Assembly: GCF_016458305.1 (NCBI RefSeq)
Contig: NZ_JAEMHL010000001.1
Coordinates: 186,001 to 250,000, forward strand
Direction of reading: 5' to 3'
DNA length: 64,000 bases
From: Geomonas anaerohicana
GTDB taxonomy: Bacteria; Desulfobacterota; Desulfuromonadia; Geobacterales; Geobacteraceae
Shown: positions 39,704 to 49,397 of the stretch, in pieces
Layout: each line of letters starts with the position of its first letter
How positions within the stretch are numbered: position 1 is the first letter of the stretch
Translations under genes and position numbers: made by a program
The notes under the pieces: model-generated
Databases searched by the model: none
What the model was told of the DNA's origin: nothing
Seen by the model: the letters and a program-made list of their open reading frames with translations, nothing else

Positions 39704-41599
39704 TCAATAGCCCAGGAGGCGCCGCAGTTCCATGAGCGGCCGGGGCGACCCGATCCGGGGGAGGTCGCGCAGCACCTCCTGGAGGGAAATCAGCCCGTTG
39801 GCTGCCTTCACCAGGCCGTCCTCGAATAGGGTCACCAGACCCGAGGTGTCCATGCTCAGCCTGCGGATCTCGGCTGAGGACCTGTTTTGCAGGATCGCCT
39901 CCTTCACGGGCTCGTTCAGGACCAGGAGTTCGAAAACGGCGCTTCTCCCCTTGAACCCGGTGAAGCGGCAGTTGGTGCAGCCCCGACCGGCCCGGAAGGT
40001 GGCCCCGGCCAAGTCCTTGGCGGACATCCCCATACGGCCGTACTCAGCCGGTGCGGGGATGTAGGGCTCCGCGCAGTCGTTGCAGACCAGGCGCAGCAGG
40101 CGTTGGGCGACCACGCAGACTACCGTGGAAGAGATCAGGAACGACTCGATCTGCATGTTCATCAGGCGCAAAAGACCGCCGATGCTGTCTTCGGTGTGGA
40201 AAGTGGTGAGCACCTTGTGGCCGGTGAGCGCTGCCTGGATGGCGGTCTCTGCCGAGAAATTGTCCCGGATCTCGCCCAGCACGATCACGTCCGGATCCTG
40301 GCGCACCATGTGGCGCAGGGTCTCGTCGAAGGTCACGCCGATCTTCTGGTTGATGGAGCACTGGGCCACCCCCTCGATGACGTACTCCACGGGGTCCTCG
40401 GCGGTGATGATGCTGGTGTTGATGTTGTTCAGGTGGCTGACGCAGCCGTACAGGGTCGAGGTCTTGCCGCTACCGGTCGGGCCGGTGATGATCATGACCC
40501 CGGACGGCGTTTCCAGGGCGTCCTCCATGAACTGCTTGAGCATGCGCGGGGCCATGCCGATCTGTGAAACCTCGAGGATGGCCTCCTTCTTGTTCAGAAG
40601 GCGCAGCACGATCTTCTCTCCGAAGATGGTGATGTAGAAGGAGACGCGCATGTCGAGGTTGAAGCCGTGCAGCCGGCTCTCGTAGATGATGCGCCCGTCC
40701 TGGTGGCGCCTTTTCTCGGCGATGTCGGCCTGCGCCATCACCTTGATGCGCGAGGAGAGCTGCGGCGCGAGGTCGAGCGACAGTTCCATGTGCGGCATCA
40801 TGACGCCGTCGTGGCGCAGCCGTATGCGCAGCCGGTCGCGGAGCGGCTCGATGTGGATATCGCTGGCACCCATGGTCATGGCGTCGTCAAAGAGCTTGTT
40901 GATCATCCCCACCACGGTGCTCTCGTCGGGCACCGCGGCATCGTCGCCGGCGGTCTTCTGGGCGGCCGCGATGGCGGAGAGGATGGCGATACGGGTGGCG
41001 ATGGCCGGCTTCACGTTCCTGCCGAAGATCTTCTCCGCGGAGAGGCGCGAGTACTTTTCGAGGGGATTGGCGAAGGCGACCAGCGTGGCCCCCTCGTCGT
41101 CGACGGCGTACGGGACGAAGAGTTCGTCCCGGAACACCTCGAAGGGGGCCTTGGCGAACAGCTTGCGGTCCAGCTTGCGGAACTCCAGCTCCGCCATGGG
41201 GAAGCCGAGCTGGAAGGAGAGCACCTCGGTCAGCCTGCGCTCCTCGATGAATCCCTTCTCGACGATGATGTCGCCGAGCATCTTGCGCGGGGTTCCCCCT
41301 TCCTTCTGCAGGTTGAGCGCGGTGAGCAGCTCGCTCTGCTTCAGGTAGCCGAGCTCGACCAGCAGGTCGCCGATCCGGATGGAGAGGCTGTTTTCGCGCA
41401 AGGTCCGCACCACGTCCTCGCGCCGGATGTACTCCAGTTCCTGGAGCACGTCGATCAGCGTCTTGGAGGACTGCAGCTTGCCATGCACACGTTGGGCGTA
41501 GAGGAGCTGCTGTTGACTGATGACGCCGGTGGCGACCAGCAACTCGACGATCTGCCCGGCGCCATGCGGGGCTGAGGCGTCTTTGTGATGTTTTCTCAT
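39704..41599 (-). CDS. GspE/PilB-family secretion or pilus ATPase with MshEN-type N-terminus
   Basis: 631 aa. The C-terminal motor has Walker A GPTGSGKTST near residue 375, the Asp box/Walker B region DPDVIVLGEIRD, the His box TGHKVLTTFHTED and a CxxC pair (CNDC...CTNC) for zinc. Residues 75-98 and 107-130 fit the MshEN pattern (RxGxxLxxxGx6Lx3LxxQ), the c-di-GMP-binding module of MshE-type ATPases. The ATG at 41599 follows GGAAGG. No other pilus or type II secretion genes are nearby, so it is an orphan ATPase paired with HDOD. Confidence 0.9.
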   Translation of the reverse strand: MRKHHKDASAPHGAGQIVELLVATGVISQQQLLYAQRVHGKLQSSKTLIDVLQELEYIRREDVVRTLRENSLSIRIGDLLVELGYLKQSELLTALNLQKEGGTPRKMLGDIIVEKGFIEERRLTEVLSFQLGFPMAELEFRKLDRKLFAKAPFEVFRDELFVPYAVDDEGATLVAFANPLEKYSRLSAEKIFGRNVKPAIATRIAILSAIAAAQKTAGDDAAVPDESTVVGMINKLFDDAMTMGASDIHIEPLRDRLRIRLRHDGVMMPHMELSLDLAPQLSSRIKVMAQADIAEKRRHQDGRIIYESRLHGFNLDMRVSFYITIFGEKIVLRLLNKKEAILEVSQIGMAPRMLKQFMEDALETPSGVMIITGPTGSGKTSTLYGCVSHLNNINTSIITAEDPVEYVIEGVAQCSINQKIGVTFDETLRHMVRQDPDVIVLGEIRDNFSAETAIQAALTGHKVLTTFHTEDSIGGLLRLMNMQIESFLISSTVVCVVAQRLLRLVCNDCAEPYIPAPAEYGRMGMSAKDLAGATFRAGRGCTNCRFTGFKGRSAVFELLVLNEPVKEAILQNRSSAEIRRLSMDTSGLVTLFEDGLVKAANGLISLQEVLRDLPRIGSPRPLMELRRLLGY

Positions 41600-41651
41600 G
41601 ATCCTTCCGCCGTGACTGCCTGACCTGCCGTTATGCCGCACAAAAAACAAA

Positions 41652-41679
41652 AGGTCCCCGCAAGCTGCAGCGGGGACCT
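41652..41679 (-). terminator. Intrinsic terminator after tatA
   Basis: AGGTCCCCGC/GCGGGGACCT stem, 8-nt loop; on the minus strand it is followed by TTTTGTTTTTTG. Confidence 0.85.
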
Positions 41680-41714
41680 CGGAAACGACGAGACGCAAAA
41701 CTAATTAGCTGGAG

Positions 41715-41906
41715 CTAGCTCCCTTTCTTATCGTCATCGGGGCGGCCGGCTTTAATCTCAATTTCATCCTTGCCGCTGGAAGCCTTCTTGAAGTTCCTGA
41801 TGCTCTTGCCGAGCGCGCCGCCGATCTCCGGGAGCCGGCCGGCACCGAACACGACGAGCACGATCACCAGGATAATAATGAGCTCCGGCATGCCGAATCC
41901 AAACAT
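41715..41906 (-). CDS. tatA: Twin-arginine translocase subunit TatA/E
   Basis: 63 aa. An N-terminal membrane helix ([25 protein letters not shown]) and amphipathic helix ([14 protein letters not shown]) end in an acidic/basic tail, the exact TatA layout, with the conserved FG-x-x-x-LP. It forms the pore for folded proteins such as the Tat-dependent ActB. AAGGGAGGT precedes ATG 41906. It stands alone, without tatB or tatC. Confidence 0.93.
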   Translation of the reverse strand: MFGFGMPELIIILVIVLVVFGAGRLPEIGGALGKSIRNFKKASSGKDEIEIKAGRPDDDKKGS

Positions 41907-42079
41907 GTGACCTCCCTTTGCTGAGTTGCGTAAGATGCTGCAGTATCGCACAGGGGCGTCGAAAAAATCAACAGTTCCGATTAAAGCCGGCCTAAGAGTA
42001 AAATTATTAAAAAATTATTGTAAACACGTTGGAAATTTGTTAACTTTCTCTCCCTATCTCTCTAACAAGGAGGACTCAG

Positions 42080-42526
42080 ATGAACAAGATGATCCTGCTG
42101 GTCGAGGACAATCCTGATGACGAGGCTCTGACCCTTAGGGCGATACGCAAGCACATGCCGTATGGCATCGTGGTGGCGCGCGATGGCGCCGAGGCGCTGG
42201 ACCACCTGTTCGGCACCGGGCGTAACGGGGCAGAGGCGACACCGACACCGCTCCTGGTGTTGCTCGACCTGAAGCTCCCCAAGGTCAACGGGCTGGAGGT
42301 GCTGCGCCGCATGAGGGAGGAGGCGAAGACCCGCTCCATCCCCGTGATCGTGTTCACCTCCTCCACCGAGGAGCAGGACATCCTGGATAGCTACCGTCTG
42401 GGCGCCAACAGCTACATCCGAAAGCCCGTGGACTACAACCAGTTCTGCGAAAACATGAAGCAGGTGATGAACTACTGGCTGAGCGTGAACCAGCTCCCGC
42501 CGCACCGGACCTGCGCCGCGGCCTGA
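42080..42526 (+). CDS. Single-domain response regulator (Rcp1-like)
   Basis: 148 aa, a receiver domain with VEDNPDDE, phosphoacceptor Asp in VLLDLKLPKVNG, Thr/Ser switch in FTSSTEE and Lys in IRKPVD. A short C-terminal tail follows. AAGGAGG precedes the ATG. It is similar in layout to the regulator at 38409, about 3.7 kb away, though the sequences are clearly different. No kinase partner is next to it. uvrB begins 45 bp downstream on the same strand. Confidence 0.92.
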   Translation: MNKMILLVEDNPDDEALTLRAIRKHMPYGIVVARDGAEALDHLFGTGRNGAEATPTPLLVLLDLKLPKVNGLEVLRRMREEAKTRSIPVIVFTSSTEEQDILDSYRLGANSYIRKPVDYNQFCENMKQVMNYWLSVNQLPPHRTCAAA

Positions 42527-42571
42527 CACCCCTGTTGCCAAGGCGCACCTCATCCTGTTAATATCCTGCGC

Positions 42572-44560
42572 ATGGACAAATTCGAACTGGTTACTGGTTT
42601 CCAGGCGCGGGGCGATCAGCCTCGCGCCATCGAAGAGCTTTCCGAAGGGGTGCTGCGCGGCGACCAGCACCAGGTCCTGCTCGGGGTCACCGGCTCCGGC
42701 AAGACCTTCACCATGGCGCAGGTGATCGCCAAGTGCAACCGCCCCGCCCTGGTGCTCGCCCCCAACAAGACCCTGGCGGCCCAGCTCTACGGCGAGTTCA
42801 AGGAACTCTTCCCCAACAACGCCGTCGAGTACTTCGTTTCCTACTACGACTACTACCAGCCCGAAGCCTACATCCCCTCCTCGGACACCTTCATCGAGAA
42901 AGACTCCTCGATCAACGACGAGATCGACAAGTTCCGCCATGCCGCAACAAGGAGCCTGTTGACCCGGCGCGACGTGATCATCGTCGCCTCGGTTTCCTGC
43001 ATTTACGGCATCGGTTCGCCCGAATCGTACCAAGAGATGCAGATCCGGGTGCGCGAGGGGGACGACCTCGGTCGCGACGAGCTTTTGAAGCGCCTGGTGG
43101 AGATCCAGTACGAAAGAAACGACGTGGACTTCCACCGCGGCAGCTTCCGGGTGCGCGGCGACACGGTCGAGGTGTTCCCGGCGCACGACGACGAACGGGC
43201 GATCAGGATCGAGTTCTGGGGCGATACCGTGGAGGCCATCTCCGAGATCGATCCCCTGCGCGGCGTGCAGTTGCAGAAACTGCCCCGCTTCGCCATCTAC
43301 CCGGCGTCGCACTACGTGGCGAGCCGCCAGACCCTGGAGCGGGCCGTGGAGCAGATCCGGCTCGAGCTCGAGGAGCGCATCCGCTACTTCAAGGAGCAGA
43401 ACATGCTCCTGGAGGCGCAGCGCATCGAGCAGCGCACCTTCTTCGACATCGAGATGATGGAGCAGATGGGCTTTTGCCAGGGGATCGAGAACTACTCCCG
43501 GCATTTCGACGGCCGCCGGGCGGGGGAGCCTCCCTACACCCTGATCGACTACTTCCCCGACGACTTCCTGCTGGTGGTGGACGAGTCCCACATCACCGTG
43601 TCGCAGGTGGGGGGGATGTACCGCGGCGACCGCAGCCGCAAGGAAACCCTGGTCAACTTCGGTTTCCGGCTCCCCTCGGCCCTGGACAACCGGCCGCTCA
43701 CCTTCCAGGAGTTCAGCAGGAAACTGAACCAGGCCATCTACGTTTCCGCGACCCCCGCAGAGTACGAGCTGAAGATGTCGGGGGGCGTCGTGGTCGAACA
43801 GCTGATCCGGCCCACCGGGCTCATCGATCCAATCATCGAGGTGCGCCCCGCGGCGGGGCAGGTGGACGACCTGCTGCACGAGGTGCGTCTCACCGCCGAG
43901 AGGGACGAGCGCGTCCTGGTGACCACCCTCACCAAGAGGATGGCGGAGGAGCTTACCGACTACTACCGCGAGCTCGGCATCCGGGTGCGCTACCTGCACT
44001 CCGACATCGACACCTTCCAGCGCATGGAGATCCTGCGTGACCTGCGGTTGGGAGAATTCGACGTGCTGGTAGGCATCAACCTGCTGCGCGAGGGTCTGGA
44101 CCTCCCCGAGGTTTCGCTGGTCGCCATCCTCGACGCCGACAAGGAAGGCTTCCTGCGCTCCACCCGCTCGCTGATCCAGACCTGCGGCCGTGCGGCGAGG
44201 AACGTGTCCGGCCGGGTGCTGATGTACGCTGACAAGATAACTGGATCGATGAAGGACGCCATCGACGAAACCATCAGGCGCCGTGAGCTGCAGCAGGCGT
44301 ACAACGTGGAACACGGCATCACGCCCGAGAGTGTCAAGAGGCTGATCGCCAACGTGTTGCAGGCACCCGAGGAGAAGGACTATGTCACGGTCCCGGTGAA
44401 GGGGGAGGATTTCCTCAACCCGAAAGACCTGGAGAAGACGCTGAAGCGGCTGAAGAAGGAGATGCTGGCCGCGGCCAAGGCCCAGGAGTTCGAGCGGGCG
44501 GCGGAGCTGCGCGACAAGATCAAGAGGCTGGAAGTAGCTGAAATTACGAAAGGCAGTTGA
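42572..44560 (+). CDS. uvrB: Excinuclease ABC subunit B
   Basis: 662 aa, standard UvrB length. Walker [11 protein letters not shown], the beta-hairpin [10 protein letters not shown] that opens the damaged duplex, helicase motifs DESH and QTCGRAARN, and the C-terminal UVR motif ([15 protein letters not shown]) that contacts UvrC. It acts with UvrA and UvrC in nucleotide excision repair. It may read through from the response regulator 45 bp upstream, as no terminator is seen between them. Confidence 0.97.
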   Translation: MDKFELVTGFQARGDQPRAIEELSEGVLRGDQHQVLLGVTGSGKTFTMAQVIAKCNRPALVLAPNKTLAAQLYGEFKELFPNNAVEYFVSYYDYYQPEAYIPSSDTFIEKDSSINDEIDKFRHAATRSLLTRRDVIIVASVSCIYGIGSPESYQEMQIRVREGDDLGRDELLKRLVEIQYERNDVDFHRGSFRVRGDTVEVFPAHDDERAIRIEFWGDTVEAISEIDPLRGVQLQKLPRFAIYPASHYVASRQTLERAVEQIRLELEERIRYFKEQNMLLEAQRIEQRTFFDIEMMEQMGFCQGIENYSRHFDGRRAGEPPYTLIDYFPDDFLLVVDESHITVSQVGGMYRGDRSRKETLVNFGFRLPSALDNRPLTFQEFSRKLNQAIYVSATPAEYELKMSGGVVVEQLIRPTGLIDPIIEVRPAAGQVDDLLHEVRLTAERDERVLVTTLTKRMAEELTDYYRELGIRVRYLHSDIDTFQRMEILRDLRLGEFDVLVGINLLREGLDLPEVSLVAILDADKEGFLRSTRSLIQTCGRAARNVSGRVLMYADKITGSMKDAIDETIRRRELQQAYNVEHGITPESVKRLIANVLQAPEEKDYVTVPVKGEDFLNPKDLEKTLKRLKKEMLAAAKAQEFERAAELRDKIKRLEVAEITKGS

Positions 44561-44593
44561 CGGTAGGCAACGTGGCCAGCGAACAATCCCGGT

Positions 44594-44662
44594 TCCCGAA
44601 GGGCGGGTGAGGGCGGTGCTCGCAAGGAAGTCCCCTCACCCTGGCCCTCTCCCGGAGGGAGA
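44594..44662. repeat. GC-rich repeat, CCCGAAGGGCGGG variant
   Basis: CCCGAAGGGCGGGTGAGGG followed by CCTGGCCCTCTCCCGGAGG and GAGAGGGG. It is the inverted form of the 11303 variant. Confidence 0.75.
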
Positions 44663-44693
44663 GGGGATTGTGGACGGCTGCGGCGGAAAAAGC

Positions 44694-44734
44694 AAAAAGC
44701 CCCTCGTTCCGGTGTTACGGATGAGGGGCTTTTT
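44694..44734. terminator. Bidirectional terminator between uvrB and pcnB
   Basis: AAAAAGCCCCTC...GAGGGGCTTTTT stem between convergent genes, with A-run and T-run on opposite sides. Confidence 0.9.
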
Positions 44735-44741
44735 CTGCTCC

Positions 44742-44775
44742 CGCCCCCGGAGGGGGAGGGTTGGGGAGGGGGACG
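44742..44775. repeat. Solo GC-rich repeat arm
   Basis: GCCCCCGGAGGGGGAGGG followed by TTGGGGAGGGGG, adjacent to the pcnB stop. Confidence 0.7.
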
Positions 44776-44778
44776 GCC

Positions 44779-46233
44779 TTATTCCGGCGCTCCCCCAGGC
44801 TTTCTGCGCCGTCTTTTCCGACGCCGTTTTTTCTTGGGACCCTCGGCGGCCGCCGCCTCGCCTTTCGGTAGGGGCGCGGACTCCACTCCCTCCGCCTGCT
44901 GCGCGGCGAAACGCTCCCACCAGTCGGCCAGCGACCGCTTGGGCGGGGTGAGCTGTTCCATGAAACGCAGGTACTGCAACGCGTCGCGGAAGGCGAGCCG
45001 CGCCACCACGCCGCGGCCGTTTCGCCCCGGAGTCTTCTGGAAGCGATGCTGCATGTTGAGGATGTCACGTACCGCCACCAGCACCCGGTTCGGTACCGAG
45101 ACGGTCGGAGCGAGTTCACCGGCGAAAGCGGCCACCGCGGCATCGGTCGCCTGCTGCGGGGGAAGCCCCTCGTCGCGGAACTGGGCCACCTTCTCCTCCA
45201 GGTACTCCCCGAACATCAACGCAATCAACAGCGGAGGGGTGACCGGTATTCCCTGTCCGATCTGGTCGTCGGCCCATTCCAGCGCCTTGCCGACGCGGGC
45301 GTGGGGATAGCAGTCCGACTCGCGGGACAGCCAGGCGTCGAAGTGGGGGAAGAGCGGCTCGAACAGCCCGCTGTGGCGCATCATCTGGTAGGTGCGTTCA
45401 CCGGCGCCCATGAGGAGCAGCTTCAGCACCTCCTCGTAGAGGCGCGGTGGAGTTGCCTTGTTGATGGTGCCGCACAGGGCCTCGATGGCGGCCTCGGTAC
45501 GCGCTTCGATGTTGAAGCCGAGCATGGAAGCGAACCGGATGGCGCGGATCATGCGCACCGGGTCTTCGGTGAAGCGGACCATGGGGTCGCCGATGGTGCG
45601 GATCAGGCCGTTTCGCAAATCCTCCATCCCACCGACGTGGTCGATGATGGAGAAATCGGCAATGTTATAGAACAGGGCGTTGACGGTGAAGTCGCGACGT
45701 ACCGCGTCCTCTTCGGGAGTGCCGAAGACGTTGTCCCTGAGCACCATGCCGTCCTCGCTCTTCAGGATGGGCGGGCCGTGGTGGTGCCGGCGGCGTCTCC
45801 GGTCGCGGTCATCTGCGAGCTGTTCTGCCTCGGATGGGGCCTCGGCTGGCTCTTCGGGCAATGCCTCGGTCATTTCTTCTGGGACGGCCTCCGCTTCTTG
45901 GGCGGCCTCAGCGGCGTCGACGGTGGAGCGGAAGGTGGCGACTTCTATAATCTCGTCGTGGAAGTGGATGTGGGCGAGGCGGAAGCGGCGCCCGATCAGG
46001 CGGCAGTTGCGGAACAGCTTCTTCAGCTGATTGGGCGTGGCGTCGGTGACGACGTCGAAATCCTTGGGCTCGCGGCCCAGGAGCAGGTCCCTGACGCCGC
46101 CGCCTACCAGGTAGGCGATGAAGCCGTGCTCCCTGAGCTTGTAGAGCACCTTTACGCCGTTGGGGCTGAGCAGCGAGCGGGAGATGGAATGTTCCCCGCG
46201 CGGGATGATGACTTTTTCCATGTTAGTGTTCAT
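44779..46233 (-). CDS. pcnB: Poly(A) polymerase / PcnB-type nucleotidyltransferase
   Basis: 484 aa. The nucleotidyltransferase head has YLVGGGVRDLLLGREPKDFD with the DxD metal pair, then RRDFTVNALFYN and the GDPMVRFTEDPVRMIRAIRFA motif shared with tRNA nucleotidyltransferases. Basic C-terminus (KKKRRRKRRRRKP) favours PcnB over Cca. An unusual acidic then basic insertion of about 50 residues splits the palm (after EVATFRST). It polyadenylates RNA 3' ends for decay. Start is uncertain: ATG 46233 or 46221, neither with a strong ribosome site. Confidence 0.88.
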   Translation of the reverse strand: MNTNMEKVIIPRGEHSISRSLLSPNGVKVLYKLREHGFIAYLVGGGVRDLLLGREPKDFDVVTDATPNQLKKLFRNCRLIGRRFRLAHIHFHDEIIEVATFRSTVDAAEAAQEAEAVPEEMTEALPEEPAEAPSEAEQLADDRDRRRRRHHHGPPILKSEDGMVLRDNVFGTPEEDAVRRDFTVNALFYNIADFSIIDHVGGMEDLRNGLIRTIGDPMVRFTEDPVRMIRAIRFASMLGFNIEARTEAAIEALCGTINKATPPRLYEEVLKLLLMGAGERTYQMMRHSGLFEPLFPHFDAWLSRESDCYPHARVGKALEWADDQIGQGIPVTPPLLIALMFGEYLEEKVAQFRDEGLPPQQATDAAVAAFAGELAPTVSVPNRVLVAVRDILNMQHRFQKTPGRNGRGVVARLAFRDALQYLRFMEQLTPPKRSLADWWERFAAQQAEGVESAPLPKGEAAAAEGPKKKRRRKRRRRKPGGAPE

Positions 46234-46289
46234 TCGCGGGAAAGTAGCATAAAACCGCCACAAAGGCAAAGGGTGCCGAGTTGATTTTA

Positions 46290-46318
46290 TTGACTTTCGT
46301 CATGACTTATGTGGATTT
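46290..46318 (+). promoter_or_regulatory. Promoter region with TTGAC-N4-GTCAT inverted repeat
   Basis: TTGACTTTCGTCAT at 46290-46303 contains a near-perfect TTGAC/GTCA(A) palindrome of the Crp/Fnr-family type that overlaps the -35 region of the YgbA-type gene. The -10 is less clear. Confidence 0.4.
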
Positions 46319-46338
46319 CTTCTGCTATGGTGGCGAGC

Positions 46339-46641
46339 ATGGAAAAGCAAGCGAAACAGGAAAAAGACATTCGGATTCTGGAAACCTTCATCGGCTGCTA
46401 TTGCCGGAGCAAGCACAAAAGCCCCAAAGGCGTGCTTTGTGAGGAGTGCTCCGAACTGTTGGCTTATGCCAAGCTGAAGCGTGAAAAATGCCCGCTCGAT
46501 CCCAAGCCGACCTGCAAGCATTGTCGCGTACACTGCTACGGCAAGGTGCAGCGTGCCAAGGTCCGCGAGATCATGGCCTATTCTGGCAAGCACCTCATCC
46601 TGCGCGGCCGCCTCGATCTGCTCTGGCACTACTTTTTTTAG
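46339..46641 (+). CDS. YgbA-type protein (nitrous oxide-stimulated promoter family)
   Basis: 100 aa, cysteine-rich. YgbA_NO landmarks are ETFIGCYCRSKH, LCEECSELLAYAKLKR and CKHCRVHCYG, with YRAKVREIM-like RAKVREIMAYSG. The cysteine pairs suggest metal or zinc binding. In enterobacteria ygbA responds to NO. The upstream palindrome is compatible with Crp/Fnr-type control. The ATG at 46339 is chosen from family length; ATGs at 46309 and 46327 are also in frame. Confidence 0.82.
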   Translation: MEKQAKQEKDIRILETFIGCYCRSKHKSPKGVLCEECSELLAYAKLKREKCPLDPKPTCKHCRVHCYGKVQRAKVREIMAYSGKHLILRGRLDLLWHYFF

Positions 46642-46647
46642 AAAACG

Positions 46648-46763
46648 TTCTACGTTCTAGGTTCTACGTTCAACGTTAGAACCGGACGGTAGAGGTTACC
46701 TATTCAGCGGCGGTCAACGGTTTTGACTTTAACTTAGAACATAGAACGTAGAACTTAGAACGG
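46648..46763. repeat. Inverted arms of heptamer-like TTCTACG repeats
   Basis: A left arm of tandem TTCTACG/TTCTAGG/TTCAACG units (46648-46683) faces a right arm of AGAACxTAGAAC units (46733-46763) around a 50-bp centre. The last arm is directly before the ferredoxin gene's ribosome site. A related element lies at 52552. Confidence 0.7.
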
Positions 46764-46780
46764 ATTTTAGGAGGTTTTTG

Positions 46781-47575
<795 letters not shown>

Positions 47576-47650
47576 CAGGCGCTGCGCAGGAGGAAGTCGG
47601 ACCTTCCAAAAGGCTTAAAGGACAAATAGGACGCTTTTTATCTTTTTTGA

Positions 47651-47679
47651 TTGACAGGGGATTGGACCGCTGGTACAGT
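47651..47679 (+). promoter_or_regulatory. Predicted promoter of the peroxiredoxin gene
   Basis: TTGACA (47651-47656), 17-bp spacer, TACAGT (47674-47679), about 45 bp before the start. Confidence 0.65.
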
Positions 47680-47723
47680 TGCTCCCATTAGAATCCCAAT
47701 CAGCCGAAAGGAGAACAGAACCT

Positions 47724-48329
47724 ATGAGTCTTACTACCTTGGTAACTAAGGAAGCACCCGATTTTACGGCACAGGCGGTACTGCCCGATAACTCCTTCGC
47801 AGAGCTCACTCTGTCCAAATATCGCGGCAAGTACGTCGTCCTCTTTTTCTACCCGCTCGACTTCACCTTCGTTTGCCCCTCCGAGATCCTTGCCTTCGAC
47901 AAGAGGGTGGCGGAATTCAAAGAGAAAAACTGCGAAGTGATCGGTGTTTCGGTAGACTCCAGGTTCACTCACCTGGCCTGGAAGAACACCACGGTAGAAA
48001 ACGGCGGCATCGGCAACGTTCAGTACCCGCTGGTCGAGGACCTCGACAAGTCCATCGCCAGGAGCTACGGCATCCTTCTGAACGAGTCGGTCGCGTTGCG
48101 CGGGCTCTTCCTTATCGATACCAAGGGCGTTATTCGCCACGCCGTGATCAACGACCTGCCGCTGGGCCGCAGCGTCGGCGAAGCTCTCAGGATGCTGGAC
48201 GCGCTCCAGTTTGTCGAGACCCACGGCGGTGAAGTATGCCCGGCCAACTGGCAGGAAGGCGAGGAGTCGATGAAGGCTTCCGCCAGCGGCGTCGCCGAAT
48301 ATCTCGCCAAGAAGCACGGCAAGAAGTAA
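47724..48329 (+). CDS. 2-Cys peroxiredoxin (AhpC/Prx1 type)
   Basis: 201 aa. Peroxidatic Cys in DFTFVCPSEI and resolving Cys in GGEVCPANW, both in the usual places of typical 2-Cys peroxiredoxins, with GLFLIDTKGVIRH and the C-terminal YLAKKHGKK. It reduces hydrogen peroxide and organic peroxides using thioredoxin-type donors. The ATG at 47724 is the family start; AAAGGAG lies about 11 bases upstream, slightly far. The gene is monocistronic with its own promoter and terminator. Confidence 0.95.
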   Translation: MSLTTLVTKEAPDFTAQAVLPDNSFAELTLSKYRGKYVVLFFYPLDFTFVCPSEILAFDKRVAEFKEKNCEVIGVSVDSRFTHLAWKNTTVENGGIGNVQYPLVEDLDKSIARSYGILLNESVALRGLFLIDTKGVIRHAVINDLPLGRSVGEALRMLDALQFVETHGGEVCPANWQEGEESMKASASGVAEYLAKKHGKK

Positions 48330-48357
48330 TTATCCACACCTGACACTGAATGAAGAA

Positions 48358-48390
48358 AAGGCGCGGTTTTTCCAACCGCGCCTTTTTTTG
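48358..48390 (+). terminator. Intrinsic terminator after peroxiredoxin
   Basis: AAGGCGCGGTT-TTTCC-AACCGCGCCTT, 11-bp stem, then TTTTT. Confidence 0.9.
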
Positions 48391-48495
48391 TTACTGTTCT
48401 CTACAATGACAGAGGTAGTGCTGTCTTGCCAATGAAAGCCATCTATGCTACAAGAACATAGCATTTACCGACATGTAGCTCAAAAAGGAGTCGAC

Positions 48496-48906
48496 ATGCG
48501 TATCAAGGCGGCCTTGTTATCTCTGTTGCTGCTCATGGTTTTTGCCACCTCTTCGTTTGCTTTGGAAGGTCAGCAACCAGAGGCAATAGCTGAGAAGATG
48601 GCGTTCAAGCTGGTTCGCGGCGTGACCAACACGGTGACCTCGGTGGTCGAGGTGCCCAAACAGTCCTACCTGATGGTGCGGGACCGCGGCGGCATCGGCT
48701 ACGTGGTCGGCCCCCTCAAAGGCATGGGCATGGCCTTCTACCGCCTGCTGACCGGCCTGACCGAGACCGTGTTCTTCGCGGTGCCCCAGCCCGGCTACTA
48801 CGATCCTATGATTACCCCGGAATACGTCTGGCAGGGGTGGGAGGAAAAAAGGGTCGAACCGAGAGGACAGAGCGAGGCACAACCAGTTCCGGTCAAGGGA
48901 GAGTAG
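48496..48906 (+). CDS. TIGR04073-like exported protein, first of a pair
   Basis: 136 aa with a cleavable signal (about residues 1-22, SSFA-LE). The mature part has KLVRGVTNTVTSVVEVPKQ, GPLKGMGMAFYRLLTGLTET and PGYYDPM, the pattern of the exosortase-associated TIGR04073 family. No exosortase or PEP-CTERM gene is in the window. AAAAAGGAGT precedes the ATG. The stop is directly followed by the start of a paralogue. Confidence 0.75.
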   Translation: MRIKAALLSLLLLMVFATSSFALEGQQPEAIAEKMAFKLVRGVTNTVTSVVEVPKQSYLMVRDRGGIGYVVGPLKGMGMAFYRLLTGLTETVFFAVPQPGYYDPMITPEYVWQGWEEKRVEPRGQSEAQPVPVKGE

Positions 48907-49281
48907 ATGATGCAGAAGAGGTTTGTAGTTCTGGCCATACTGGCGCTGGCCCTGGTGCTGACGGCAGAAAAAGGGCGTGCCGCCGATATGCAGACCATCG
49001 ATACCGCCTCGCCGCAAGAGGTGGTGGACGGCATGGCCAACAAGCTGGTTCGGGGTGTTGCCAACATCGCGACCGGGTGGTTGGAACTCCCGAAGCAGAT
49101 TTACATCACCTGCAAGGAAGAAGGGGCGGCCAAGTGTGTCACCGTCGGTCCCCTCAAAGGAATAGGCATGACACTGGTACGCACGGCATCGGGCGTCGGT
49201 GAGACAGCCACCTTCTTCCTGGCGTACCCCGGTTTCTACGACCCGCTTCTCGATCCGGCCTACGCCTGGCAAAAGGAGTAG
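48907..49281 (+). CDS. TIGR04073-like exported protein, second of a pair
   Basis: 124 aa with a signal peptide (about residues 1-25, GRA-AD). It shares NKLVRGVANIATGWLELPKQ, GPLKGIGMTLVRTASGVGET and PGFYDPLLDPAYAWQ with its upstream neighbour, so the two are tandem duplicates. The start (48907, or 48910) abuts the previous stop, so coupling is likely. A terminator follows. Confidence 0.75.
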   Translation: MMQKRFVVLAILALALVLTAEKGRAADMQTIDTASPQEVVDGMANKLVRGVANIATGWLELPKQIYITCKEEGAAKCVTVGPLKGIGMTLVRTASGVGETATFFLAYPGFYDPLLDPAYAWQKE

Positions 49282-49312
49282 ACGAACCGGGCACCGCTTC
49301 CCTGAAACGCAA

Positions 49313-49360
49313 AAAAGATCCAAGGCACGTTCCGCAGCCGGAACCCTTGGATCTTTTTTT
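49313..49360 (+). terminator. Intrinsic terminator after TIGR04073 pair
   Basis: AAAAGATCCAAGG...CCTTGGATCTTTT stem with an inner GTTCC/GGAAC stem, then T-run. Confidence 0.9.
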
Positions 49361-49397
49361 ATGCTTTCGTCACCAAGGCGAGGGCGGGATGGCAGTT

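Noticed and set aside
42062-44314. 750-aa minus-strand ORF opposite uvrB
   Set aside because: It lies almost wholly on the antisense of uvrB, whose helicase motifs are intact; there is no ribosome site or domain.
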